DNA from: Candidatus Avelusimicrobium caledoniensis
GTDB lineage: Bacteria > Elusimicrobiota > Elusimicrobia > Elusimicrobiales > Elusimicrobiaceae
Direction of reading: 5' to 3'
Length of the DNA: 64,000 bases
Assembly: GCA_900315795.1 (NCBI GenBank)
Contig: ONAM01000010.1
Span: 1 to 64,000, forward strand
Shown here: positions 53,695 to 60,767 of the stretch, piece by piece
Layout: each line of letters opens with the position of its first letter
Numbering within the stretch: the stretch's first letter is position 1
Made by a program: the position numbers and the translations under genes
Notes under the pieces: model-generated
The model's input: only the letters and a program-made list of their open reading frames with translations
What the model was told of the DNA's origin: nothing
Databases searched by the model: none

Positions 53695-54609
53695 ATGAAT
53701 TACCCTTACGTTGGTTTTTTTAGACGGGCCGTAGCTTTTCTGTTGGACATTTTACTCGTAGGGCTGTTGCCTACGCTTTTGTGTGCACCGCTGTTTTCCT
53801 CCCAGAACGCATTGTTATTGCAATTACCGGCAAGCCCTCTTAAAGACGAGGCCATTACCTCTTTGATAGTAGGATGTTCGCTCTTGTGGCAAGTATTATT
53901 TTTAATCATCTATTGGCTCTACTTTGCTTTTTGCGAAAGCAGCCGCAAACAAGCCACTCTGGGCAAACGCTTACTGGGCATAAAAGTAATTGACCAACGC
54001 GGGCGACGGATCCGTTTTGGCCGTGCCACGGCGCGGACCGTTGCGCGGTTTTTTATGCAATTTACGGCTTACATTGGGTTTGTCATGGCCGGATGTACCC
54101 GCCGAAAACGCGCCTTGCATGATATGATCGTACAAACATACGTGGTGCGCAAAGATTTCAAACCCACCGACGAACTACCCGATACGCCGGGCCACCCGGT
54201 ATGGTTGGTACTGTGGAGTGTGCTTTTGGTAAGCTTTGCGCTCCTAAGCGTGATCGCTAATTCTATTCCGGACATGGACGAACAAGAAATTATGCCCGAA
54301 GCGGCCGTTGCTTCCGCACAAACGAGCGTCCCTCCCGAACAAGCACTCACGCCGGACTTCCCCACACAACCGGACCGTTTTGTCGCACAAGCCCAAACCC
54401 GTTTACAGGAATTGGCACGCACGCAAGCAGCTGTTCCTTCCGGCGTACAACCAGACGGCAACCGCTATTTCCGTCATGCCGACGGCTACCGCGCCCTACT
54501 GGCTAACTCTATGACACTGTTTATCCCTAACGGACAAACGGAAGTTTGTTGTGAGGAAGATATCCAAGAATCGTGCAGAAAAGCCGGGCTGACAGTTTGC
54601 AATAAATAA
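53695..54609 (+). CDS. RDD family membrane protein
   Basis: 304 aa. An RDD domain (about 5-150) begins FFRRAVAFLLDILLVGLLP, and further on carries LGKRLLGIKVIDQRG and the RRKRALHDMI segment. Four transmembrane segments are likely (about 12-35, 63-85, 120-140 and 165-188). The C-terminal 110 residues are polar, Gln/Pro/Ala-rich, and probably periplasmic or disordered, with a CCEEDIQESC cysteine set at the end. Function of RDD proteins is mostly unknown (some are ion transporters). Ends the 16-kb gene run. Confidence 0.88.
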   Translation: MNYPYVGFFRRAVAFLLDILLVGLLPTLLCAPLFSSQNALLLQLPASPLKDEAITSLIVGCSLLWQVLFLIIYWLYFAFCESSRKQATLGKRLLGIKVIDQRGRRIRFGRATARTVARFFMQFTAYIGFVMAGCTRRKRALHDMIVQTYVVRKDFKPTDELPDTPGHPVWLVLWSVLLVSFALLSVIANSIPDMDEQEIMPEAAVASAQTSVPPEQALTPDFPTQPDRFVAQAQTRLQELARTQAAVPSGVQPDGNRYFRHADGYRALLANSMTLFIPNGQTEVCCEEDIQESCRKAGLTVCNK

Positions 54610-54630
54610 AATCTTATTCTGACAAAACGC

Positions 54631-54663
54631 AAAAGCGGCAGACATTTTGTCTGCCGCTTTTTT
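54631..54663 (+). terminator. Terminator after RDD gene
   Basis: 13-bp stem AAAAGCGGCAGAC / GTCTGCCGCTTTT, 5-nt loop, T run. It marks the end of the run beginning at tpiA. Confidence 0.88.
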
Positions 54664-54680
54664 GCACGTCCCCGCAAACT

Positions 54681-54791
54681 AACACGAAGCCCCCTTTGCA
54701 AAAGATAACATCATACGCAATCAGAGGTTTGAGGCCTTATGCCTGCCCCCGGCAAGGGGGTTGACAAATCAAAAAAAAAAACGATAATAAG
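54681..54791. repeat. Pilin upstream module A, copy 2
   Basis: Close copy of 5451-5562, ending in the pilin 5 promoter. The CCCCCGGCAAGGGGG hairpin is directly next to TTGACA, exactly as upstream of pilin 3. Confidence 0.75.
54761..54788 (+). promoter_or_regulatory. Pilin 5 promoter with A11 spacer
   Basis: TTGACA (54761-54766), 16-nt spacer with 11 A, GATAAT (54783-54788). Confidence 0.8.
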
Positions 54792-54834
54792 GGTAGTCGT
54801 TTTTTACGGCCACAACCAAAAAGGAGATTTTTTT

Positions 54835-55527
54835 ATGGAAAACAGTAAATATAAAAATATGTCATTCCCGCAGGTCTTTGGCGGGAATCTTCCTCTTTCG
54901 GAGTTGTTATTAAAAAAAGAAAAACAACCTTGTTTTATGCAGAAAGTGGAAGATCCCCAACAGAAACTCTTGGGGATGACACCTAATTTTACGTCGGGTT
55001 TACACCCGACCTACAACTACCGGGCCATTGTCGGGCTTACACCCGACCTATATGCAAAGCAACGCGGCTTTACACTCATTGAACTATTAGTCGTTGTCCT
55101 CATTATCGGCATACTTGCCGCCGTAGCATTACCCAAATACCAAGTGGCTGTAATGAAAACACATTACGCCACGTTAAAAAACATGGCTAAAAAAATGGCA
55201 GAAGCACAAGAAACGTATCATCTGGCAAACGGCACCTACGCTGCTGATTTTGACGAATTATCCATAGATATAGGGGGCTCGTATTATGGGGCAGGCACCC
55301 ACGATGCCCAGAAATTTCCTTGGGGGCATTGTAATATTGCCCCCTCCTATTGTCAATGTTCCTATCAGGATAAAATGTTTTTTCGTATTTTTTATTCAGA
55401 CGGAAGTCAGCGTTGCGGCGCCCGTCCTAATTTAGTCATAGAAACTCAAGTGTGCAAACAGGAAACGGGCTTAAATGCGCCGTCGTACCCCGCCTCTCCG
55501 ACGGAAGCATGGTACGATTATCAATAA
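54835..55527 (+). CDS. Type IV pilin-like prepilin with 78-residue leader (pilin 5)
   Basis: 230 aa. ATG at 54835 follows AAAAAGGAG. The processing site [16 protein letters not shown] comes only after 78 residues. That leader is built largely from four palindromic units of two families (54859-54893, 54948-54983, 54993-55014 and 55027-55050), all open in frame. The mature protein has Glu5, MKTHYATLKNMAKKMAEAQETYHLANGTY-type helix and several cysteines (CNIAPSYCQC, RCGA, VCK). The frame also opens at 54739, but that lies in the promoter. It lies between the RDD gene and pal, in the same direction. Confidence 0.9.
   Translation: MENSKYKNMSFPQVFGGNLPLSELLLKKEKQPCFMQKVEDPQQKLLGMTPNFTSGLHPTYNYRAIVGLTPDLYAKQRGFTLIELLVVVLIIGILAAVALPKYQVAVMKTHYATLKNMAKKMAEAQETYHLANGTYAADFDELSIDIGGSYYGAGTHDAQKFPWGHCNIAPSYCQCSYQDKMFFRIFYSDGSQRCGARPNLVIETQVCKQETGLNAPSYPASPTEAWYDYQ
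54859..54983. repeat. Inverted GTCAT/ATGAC palindrome pair in pilin 5 leader
   Basis: Unit 1 (54859-54893) has stem ATTCCCGC / GCGGGAAT and unit 2 (54948-54983) stem ATCCCC / GGGGAT. Both have flanks GGAAG and GACA, in opposite orientation, giving a 125-bp REPIN-like doublet ending in TGTCAT and ATGACA. Confidence 0.75.
54993..55050. repeat. Tandem REP-like units in pilin 5 leader
   Basis: Two direct copies of the GTCGGG-CCCGACCTA palindrome (54993-55014 and 55027-55050), a variant of the TCAGGC / GCCTGA unit in pilins 1, 3 and 4. Translated in part as VGLTPDL. Confidence 0.75.
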
Positions 55528-55663
55528 AAAGTTTGTCCTATTGATTTCCTGCCAAACTAACCCAATTAACCGGGCCGAAAAATTTGCCGTACGCGTTGAC
55601 CCGTACCTTAAAAAGTTAGTATCATTGTATGGTAGAAATACAAATCTAACTACGGAGAAACAC

Positions 55664-56185
55664 ATGAAAAACTTACTACAAGTTGTTTTAGTTTTCGCCT
55701 TGGCCGCCGGTTTGACCGCCTGCAAAAAGAACGTCAAAGACGATGCCAATGCCGATCTTACCGCCGGTACCAACGGTGCCGAAATGGTAATTACCGATAC
55801 GAACGTGGAAACCACCGATACCACCGTGCCGACGCAAGAAATTGCGTTAGGTGCCGTTTACTTCGGTTTGGATAAAGCCACCCTTACGGCAGATGCCCGC
55901 AAAATCGTAGAAGCCAATGCCCAAGCCATCAAATCGGCCGCCGCGCTTGCTTCCTACCGCATTACCATTGAAGGCAACTGCGACGATAGAGGCACCACCT
56001 CTTACAACATCGCCTTAGGTCAAAAACGCGCCGAAGAACTCAAAGCCAACTATGTCCGCTTGGGCATTCCGGCTGCGAACATTGAAACCGTTTCCTACGG
56101 TGAAGAAAAACCCGTCTGCACGGCTGCTACCCAAGAATGCTGGGCTAAAAACCGCCGCGCCGATACGCTCTTAAGCGTTAAATAA
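55664..56185 (+). CDS. pal: Peptidoglycan-associated lipoprotein Pal
   Basis: 173 aa. Lipobox LTAC (Cys20), a Thr/Asp-rich linker (about 25-65), then an OmpA-like domain (about 65-173) with VYFGLDKATLTADA and the peptidoglycan-binding ITIEGNCDDRGTTSYNIALGQKRAEEL. Tethers outer membrane to peptidoglycan as part of Tol-Pal. The frame opens at 55475, inside pilin 5, but ATG at 55664 follows ACGGAG and begins the lipoprotein signal. Followed by cpoB and tolB. Confidence 0.95.
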   Translation: MKNLLQVVLVFALAAGLTACKKNVKDDANADLTAGTNGAEMVITDTNVETTDTTVPTQEIALGAVYFGLDKATLTADARKIVEANAQAIKSAAALASYRITIEGNCDDRGTTSYNIALGQKRAEELKANYVRLGIPAANIETVSYGEEKPVCTAATQECWAKNRRADTLLSVK

Positions 56186-56213
56186 GCTGTTTTGGCAAGG
56201 AGCCCGAACACAC

Positions 56214-56894
56214 ATGAAAAACGTTACTAAACTTATTTTTATGGCCGGTTCGGGCTTTTTGCTGTCCGGCTGTGTCGCCAGCCAGAGCGACATGAGTACG
56301 CTGAAGTTACAACTCCAAGAACTTAACCGTACAATCGTCCAAATGCAAGCTAACCAAGCCGAACTCGCCGGGAAAATGGACGAATTAAACCAAAATCTGT
56401 CCGTGTCTAATGAGAATTTTTCTCAGATGGACGAGCAACTCTCTAAATTTTCTACCAAATTAGACGATATCGCCGCCTCGGTAACTTCCCGTCCGGCGGA
56501 AAAACCGGCACCGGCCGCGGTGTCGCCTTCTGAATTATTTGCCGAGGCCAAAGGGCATTTTGATAAAGGCATTTATGAGCCCGCCGCCGCCGGATTTAAA
56601 ATCTATATCAACCAATACCCCAACGGTGAAAACGCAGAAGAAGCGTATATGCTTATGGGCGATTCATACGTGGCATTAGGCAAAACTAAATCGGCCGCGG
56701 TGGCGTATGCCAAATTGTTGCAACAATTTCCTAAGGGCAAACAAGTGCCCGCCGCGCGCCTTAAATACGCGCGCAGTATTGTTCCGCTTGGCAAAACCGA
56801 CGAAGCCAAAAAATATTTAAACTCTATCGTGCGGCAATATCCTTCCGCGCCGGAAGCAAAACTGGCCAAAGAAGAATTGGCCAAACTCAAATAA
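56214..56894 (+). CDS. cpoB: Tol-Pal system protein CpoB (YbgF)
   Basis: 226 aa. Starts with a lipoprotein-type signal (LLSGCVAS), unlike the soluble E. coli protein. A coiled coil (about 25-90) precedes a TPR domain (about 105-226: AKGHFDKGIYEPAAAGFKIYINQYP, AYMLMGDSYVALGKTKSA, APEAKLAKEEL). CpoB coordinates cell-wall synthesis with outer-membrane constriction. 28 bp after pal, 6 bp before tolB. Confidence 0.92.
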   Translation: MKNVTKLIFMAGSGFLLSGCVASQSDMSTLKLQLQELNRTIVQMQANQAELAGKMDELNQNLSVSNENFSQMDEQLSKFSTKLDDIAASVTSRPAEKPAPAAVSPSELFAEAKGHFDKGIYEPAAAGFKIYINQYPNGENAEEAYMLMGDSYVALGKTKSAAVAYAKLLQQFPKGKQVPAARLKYARSIVPLGKTDEAKKYLNSIVRQYPSAPEAKLAKEELAKLK

Positions 56895-56900
56895 TTGGCT

Positions 56901-58193
56901 ATGAAAAAAATACTTTCTTTAGCGGTTTGTGTGGCCGCAATTTTGTGCGTAGTCGCGCCGTCTTTCAGCGCACCTAAGACCGATGTATACATTGGTATTA
57001 CGTCGGTAGGGGATAAACATTTGCCGGCAATCGGTATGCCCGCGTTTACCGCCGATTCCCAAAGCCACGAAGCCGCCGAACTCGTGCACGATACGCTCCG
57101 CGCCGATTTATTATTTGCGCGTTATTTTGATGTCAAAGAAGACGGCCCGGACTTTAACGCCCAGAAACTCAGCAAAACGATGACCGCATGGGCCAAAGCC
57201 AAAGCCAGCTATTTGCTCGCAGGCGAAGTATCCTACGCCGAGCCGTATTACACGATTAAAATTTACGTGTACGATTTATCTACACGCAAAGCGGTTTTCC
57301 CTAAAGCGTTCAAAGGCACGAAAAGCAGTTTGCGCCGTCTGGCGCACATCGCGGCGGACCAAATCACACACGCGCTAACCGGCAAACGCGGTATTGCCGA
57401 CACAAAAATTGCCTTTGCTAATAACTCCACCAAACACAAAGAAATTTACATGGTGGACTACGACGGCGAAAACATGCAAAAGCTTACCAACGACCGCAGC
57501 ATCGCGCTTTTGCCGCGCTGGTCCAAAGACGGACGTATTTATTACACTACCTATAAATACCGCAACCCGGATATTTTTGCAATTGATTTAAAAGCCGGCA
57601 AAATTGCCCCGGTCATTATCCGCGGCGGCTTGTCTTTAATCGGCGGCGTATCGCCGGACGGAAAAGCGCTCGTGTTTACGTCTTCGGGCGGGTCTAACCC
57701 GAGCATTTACATTTACAATTTGGAAACCCACACCAAGCAACGCATTACCAATAAGGCGTCGGTGGACGGCTCGCCGTCTTACTCGCCCGACGGAAAATAC
57801 ATTACGTTTGTGTCTAACCGCGCGGGCAATCCGCAAATTTATGTAATGGAACTGGCTACCGGGCAGACGCGGGCCCTAACCAAAAATTTCAACTGGTCCG
57901 ATAGCCCCCAATGGTCGCCTACCGGGGAGTGGATCGTATTTTCCGGACGCGAAGCGCCGTATCATCCGATGGACATTTTCCTCGTTGATTTAACCGGCAC
58001 GCAACTGCGCCGCTTAACAACTGACGCGGGATCTAACGAAGACCCGACGTGGTCGCCCGACGGACGTTTTATTGCGTTTACCACCACGCGCAACGGCAAA
58101 CGGCAGTTGTATTTAATGGATATGGACGGCAGTGCGCCGCACTTACTGGCCGACCTGCCGGGCGATTCGTTTACGCCTCACTGGAGTTTCTAA
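56901..58193 (+). CDS. tolB: Tol-Pal system protein TolB
   Basis: 430 aa. Signal peptide (cleavage near SFSA), N-terminal TolB domain (about 25-155) and a WD40-like six-bladed propeller of PD40 repeats (about 170-430; motifs such as GSPSYSPDGKYITFVSNR and EDPTWSPDGRFIAFTT). Periplasmic partner of Pal. A TTG two codons upstream is possible, but ATG at 56901 is preferred. TolQ, TolR and TolA are not in the window. Confidence 0.94.
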   Translation: MKKILSLAVCVAAILCVVAPSFSAPKTDVYIGITSVGDKHLPAIGMPAFTADSQSHEAAELVHDTLRADLLFARYFDVKEDGPDFNAQKLSKTMTAWAKAKASYLLAGEVSYAEPYYTIKIYVYDLSTRKAVFPKAFKGTKSSLRRLAHIAADQITHALTGKRGIADTKIAFANNSTKHKEIYMVDYDGENMQKLTNDRSIALLPRWSKDGRIYYTTYKYRNPDIFAIDLKAGKIAPVIIRGGLSLIGGVSPDGKALVFTSSGGSNPSIYIYNLETHTKQRITNKASVDGSPSYSPDGKYITFVSNRAGNPQIYVMELATGQTRALTKNFNWSDSPQWSPTGEWIVFSGREAPYHPMDIFLVDLTGTQLRRLTTDAGSNEDPTWSPDGRFIAFTTTRNGKRQLYLMDMDGSAPHLLADLPGDSFTPHWSF

Positions 58194-58211
58194 AACAACC
58201 TTGTTAATTAT

Positions 58212-58241
58212 AGCCCGCTTCTTTGTGAAGCGGGCTTTTTA
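58212..58241 (+). terminator. Terminator after tolB
   Basis: 10-bp stem AGCCCGCTTC / GAAGCGGGCT, 5-nt loop, T run. Confidence 0.88.
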
Positions 58242-58291
58242 TCGTTGGCGTATCCGCCCGATAGGGTACTGTTAGGTCCTTTTGTTCAAAG

Positions 58292-58461
58292 CCGCCCCTT
58301 GAGTGCTGTTTATAAAAAGCGCCAAATCGGAAAAGAAAATTTACATGTTTGAGCGTAGCGAGTTTGTAAATTTTCCCGATTTGTCTGCTTTTTATAGCAC
58401 ACCGGGGCGGCGGTCTTTTGCGAGCTTTTCTGCCGTCAGAAAAGCGGAAAGGGGCTTGACA
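58292..58461. repeat. Pilin upstream module B, copy 2 (large palindrome)
   Basis: 170 bp nearly identical to the reverse complement of 38235-38406, differing mainly by 2 nt missing in the loop. The 119-bp palindrome is at 58292-58410. It has the same orientation and position relative to the downstream pilin promoter. Confidence 0.85.
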
Positions 58462-58483
58462 AATCAAAAAAAAAAACGATAAT
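58456..58483 (+). promoter_or_regulatory. Pilin 6 promoter with A11 spacer
   Basis: TTGACA (58456-58461), 16-nt spacer with 11 A, GATAAT (58478-58483). The ATG is about 200 nt downstream. Confidence 0.8.
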
Positions 58484-58514
58484 AAAGGGACGCAAAAAAT
58501 ATATCAAATAATAC

Positions 58515-58651
58515 GTCATGTTGAATCGCGGCCCTTACTGCTTGGCCGCGCCCCGAAAAGTTTTTGTTCGGGGTCTGGTCAATGGGTTTCAGCATCTCAC
58601 CTTGTTGCCGTTTTAGAAAGCGGTGAGATCCCGGATCAAGTCCGGGATGAC
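58515..58651. repeat. GTCAT/ATGAC-ended element in pilin 6 5' UTR
   Basis: 137 bp between promoter and ribosome site, ending in GATCCCGG-TCAA-CCGGGATGAC and beginning GTCATGTTGAA. Inner hairpins GGCCGCG.. and CCCCGAA / TTCGGGG, and CTCACC facing GGTGAG. It would lie in the pilin 6 mRNA leader, leaving the coding leader clean. Confidence 0.7.
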
Positions 58652-58681
58652 AGCATTATTGATATTGAAGGAGCAAACAAT

Positions 58682-59197
58682 ATGAAAAACAAACAAGCAT
58701 TTACGCTTATAGAATTATTAGTAGTGGTACTCATCATTGGTATTTTAGCGGCGGTAGCGTTGCCGCAATATCAAAAAGCGGTGGACAAAAGCCGGTTTTC
58801 TAATCTTATGAATATCACCAACGCGATTGCCCAAGCCAACGAAGTGTATTATTTGGCTAACGGACGGTATGCTACGAATTTTGACGAACTAGCAATAGAT
58901 GTTCCGGGCATCCATATTAACGGTTACGACGCCACTTTTGACTGGGGTATGTGCAGACTAGCCGCCCAACAAGAAGTGATTTGCTTTGCCACCACCCAGT
59001 TACAAAATGCTTATACGGTTTACTACACTCATAGTTCCGACGCTAACCGGGGAGCACATACGTATTGTGTCAGTTTGACAGATGAAGCGGGCTCCCGGTT
59101 TGACAAAGTCTGCTCCTCGCTAGGAACCTTTAAAATGTCCGCCACTTGTAACCACGGGACAGGAAATATTCCTTGCCGCATGTACACGATGAAATAA
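58682..59197 (+). CDS. Type IV pilin-like prepilin with short leader (pilin 6)
   Basis: 171 aa. AGGAG 8 nt before the ATG. It has the standard six-residue leader [13 protein letters not shown]; Ala stands at -1 where Gly is usual, a replacement some prepilin peptidases accept. Glu5, hydrophobic helix to ALPQYQKAV, then a short domain with [19 protein letters not shown] and a final [10 protein letters not shown] loop like the D-region of pilins. It is the only paralogue here without repeats inside the coding leader. Followed by a palindrome that can act as terminator; convergent with gatB. Confidence 0.92.
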   Translation: MKNKQAFTLIELLVVVLIIGILAAVALPQYQKAVDKSRFSNLMNITNAIAQANEVYYLANGRYATNFDELAIDVPGIHINGYDATFDWGMCRLAAQQEVICFATTQLQNAYTVYYTHSSDANRGAHTYCVSLTDEAGSRFDKVCSSLGTFKMSATCNHGTGNIPCRMYTMK

Positions 59198-59201
59198 ATA
59201 A

Positions 59202-59262
59202 CACACTCTCTCTTTTATATTCCGCATTCCAACTTTGCGGAATGACGAAAAGAGAGAGTGTG
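59202..59262. repeat. Palindromic element after pilin 6
   Basis: Perfect 15-bp arms CACACTCTCTCTTTT (59202-59216) and its complement (59248-59262), enclosing ATA, stem TTCCGCA / TGCGGAA with 9-nt loop, and TGACG. Same core as in folC and pilin 2. Located 4 nt after the pilin stop and 26 nt before gatB end, it can form a long hairpin and may end transcription of both. Confidence 0.8.
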
Positions 59263-59287
59263 CTTATGGAACTTACGAACAGTAATT

Positions 59288-60733
59288 TTATCCTAGCAAC
59301 TTCGCCAAGATTTGGCTAATCACACGCGGGTTGGCCTTGCCTTTGCTCAACTTCATCACGCCACCCACAAGCGCGCCGATAGCGGCTTTGTTACCTTTTT
59401 GGTAATCGGCCACGGCTTTGGGGTTGGCGGCAATAGCTTCTTTGGCCCACGTTTCCAGTTGGCCTTCGTCGGTTACTTGCACCATGCCGCGCTTAGCGAT
59501 GATGTCCGCGGCTTTGCCGCCGTGGGCGTAAATTTCGTCAAATACTTCGCGCGCTTGTTTGCGGTTGATCTTCCCGCCCTCTACAAACTCCAACAGTTCC
59601 GCCAGTTGCGCCGCGGAAATGGGCGAGTTTTCAATTTCTTTTTTCTCAGCATGGAGCATACCTAAAAGATCGGTTTGTATCCAGTTGGACGCCGTTTTCA
59701 AAGATACTTTACCGCTTTTGGTAACCGTTTCAAAATAGTCGGCAATTTCGCGCGAACTGGTCAGCACGCCCGCATCATAGGCAGACAGCCCCGCTTTCAT
59801 AAACCGCGCCTCTTTGCTAGACGGCATTTCGGGCATATTGTTTTTGACGTTGGCTAACCACTCGTCGGACAAAACAACCGGCGGCAAGTCCGGCTCCGGG
59901 AAATAGCGGTAGTCAAGCGCGTCTTCTTTGGAGCGCATCGGGCGCGAAACACACTCTACTTTATCCCACAACCGCGTTTCCTGTTTGACTTGGCCGCCCG
60001 CGTTTAACACTTCGGTTTGGCGGTTGATTTCGTAAATCAGCGCATCGCGCACCGCTTTAAACGAGTTTAAGTTTTTCAGTTCCGTGCGCGTGCCGAATTT
60101 TTCTTGCCCCACCGGGCGCAAAGACACGTTGACATCTACGCGCAGTTCGCCTTTTTCCATATCGCAGTTGGACGCCCCCACCCAGCGCATAATGCGTTTG
60201 ATCTCGGTTAAATACGCATACGCCTCGTCCGGCGAGCGCATATCGGGCATAGACACAATTTCCAAAAGCGGACTGCCTGAGCGGTTAAAATCTACCTCAG
60301 AGTGGTCTGCAAAGTGCGACGACTTTGCCGCGTCCTCTTCCAAATGCGCGTGGTGAATGCCGATGCGCTTTTTTTGCAAATTATCCTTGGGGCCAAACGT
60401 AATTTCCACATACCCCGCGCCGTTAATCGGCTCGTCAAATTGGGTAATTTGGTATCCTTTGGGCAAGTCCGGGTAGAAATAATGTTTGCGCGAGAACGTA
60501 GATTTTTGATTCGTCACGCAGTTAAGCCCCAGTCCGGCACGCACGGCAAGCGTCAGCGCGCCTTCGGTAATCACCGGCATAGTACCGGGGTGTCCTAAAC
60601 AAATCGGGCAAACAGCAGTGTTGGGTTTGGTGTCTTCCCCTACACCGTTGGGGCACGAGCAAAACAGTTTTGTTTTGCTGGCCAGTTGGACGTGAATTTC
60701 AAGTCCGATAACGGGTTCAAATTGAGTGGTCAC
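59288..60733 (-). CDS. gatB: Asp-tRNA(Asn)/Glu-tRNA(Gln) amidotransferase subunit B
   Basis: 481 aa. tRNA-binding kinase-like subunit of GatCAB, which amidates mischarged Glu-tRNA(Gln) and Asp-tRNA(Asn). Family landmarks: FEPVIGLEIHVQL at the start, CSCPNG and CPICLGHPGTMP as zinc-site cysteines, LLEIVSMPDMRSPDEA, and the C-terminal YqeY domain ending ISQILAKLLG. AGGAG precedes the ATG. GatA and GatC are not in the window. Confidence 0.96.
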   Translation of the reverse strand: MTTQFEPVIGLEIHVQLASKTKLFCSCPNGVGEDTKPNTAVCPICLGHPGTMPVITEGALTLAVRAGLGLNCVTNQKSTFSRKHYFYPDLPKGYQITQFDEPINGAGYVEITFGPKDNLQKKRIGIHHAHLEEDAAKSSHFADHSEVDFNRSGSPLLEIVSMPDMRSPDEAYAYLTEIKRIMRWVGASNCDMEKGELRVDVNVSLRPVGQEKFGTRTELKNLNSFKAVRDALIYEINRQTEVLNAGGQVKQETRLWDKVECVSRPMRSKEDALDYRYFPEPDLPPVVLSDEWLANVKNNMPEMPSSKEARFMKAGLSAYDAGVLTSSREIADYFETVTKSGKVSLKTASNWIQTDLLGMLHAEKKEIENSPISAAQLAELLEFVEGGKINRKQAREVFDEIYAHGGKAADIIAKRGMVQVTDEGQLETWAKEAIAANPKAVADYQKGNKAAIGALVGGVMKLSKGKANPRVISQILAKLLG

Positions 60734-60754
60734 AATAAAGCTCTCCTAAATTAT

Positions 60755-60760
60755 TATAAT
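60755..60760 (+). promoter_or_regulatory. -10 box of leaderless murJ-like gene
   Basis: TATAAT 7 nt before the ATG at 60768; no Shine-Dalgarno sequence. Confidence 0.5.
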
Positions 60761-60767
60761 ACTAAAT

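Noticed and set aside
54993-55050. Tandem palindromic repeats as a CRISPR array
   Set aside because: Only two units, unequal loops, no spacers of regular length and no cas genes.
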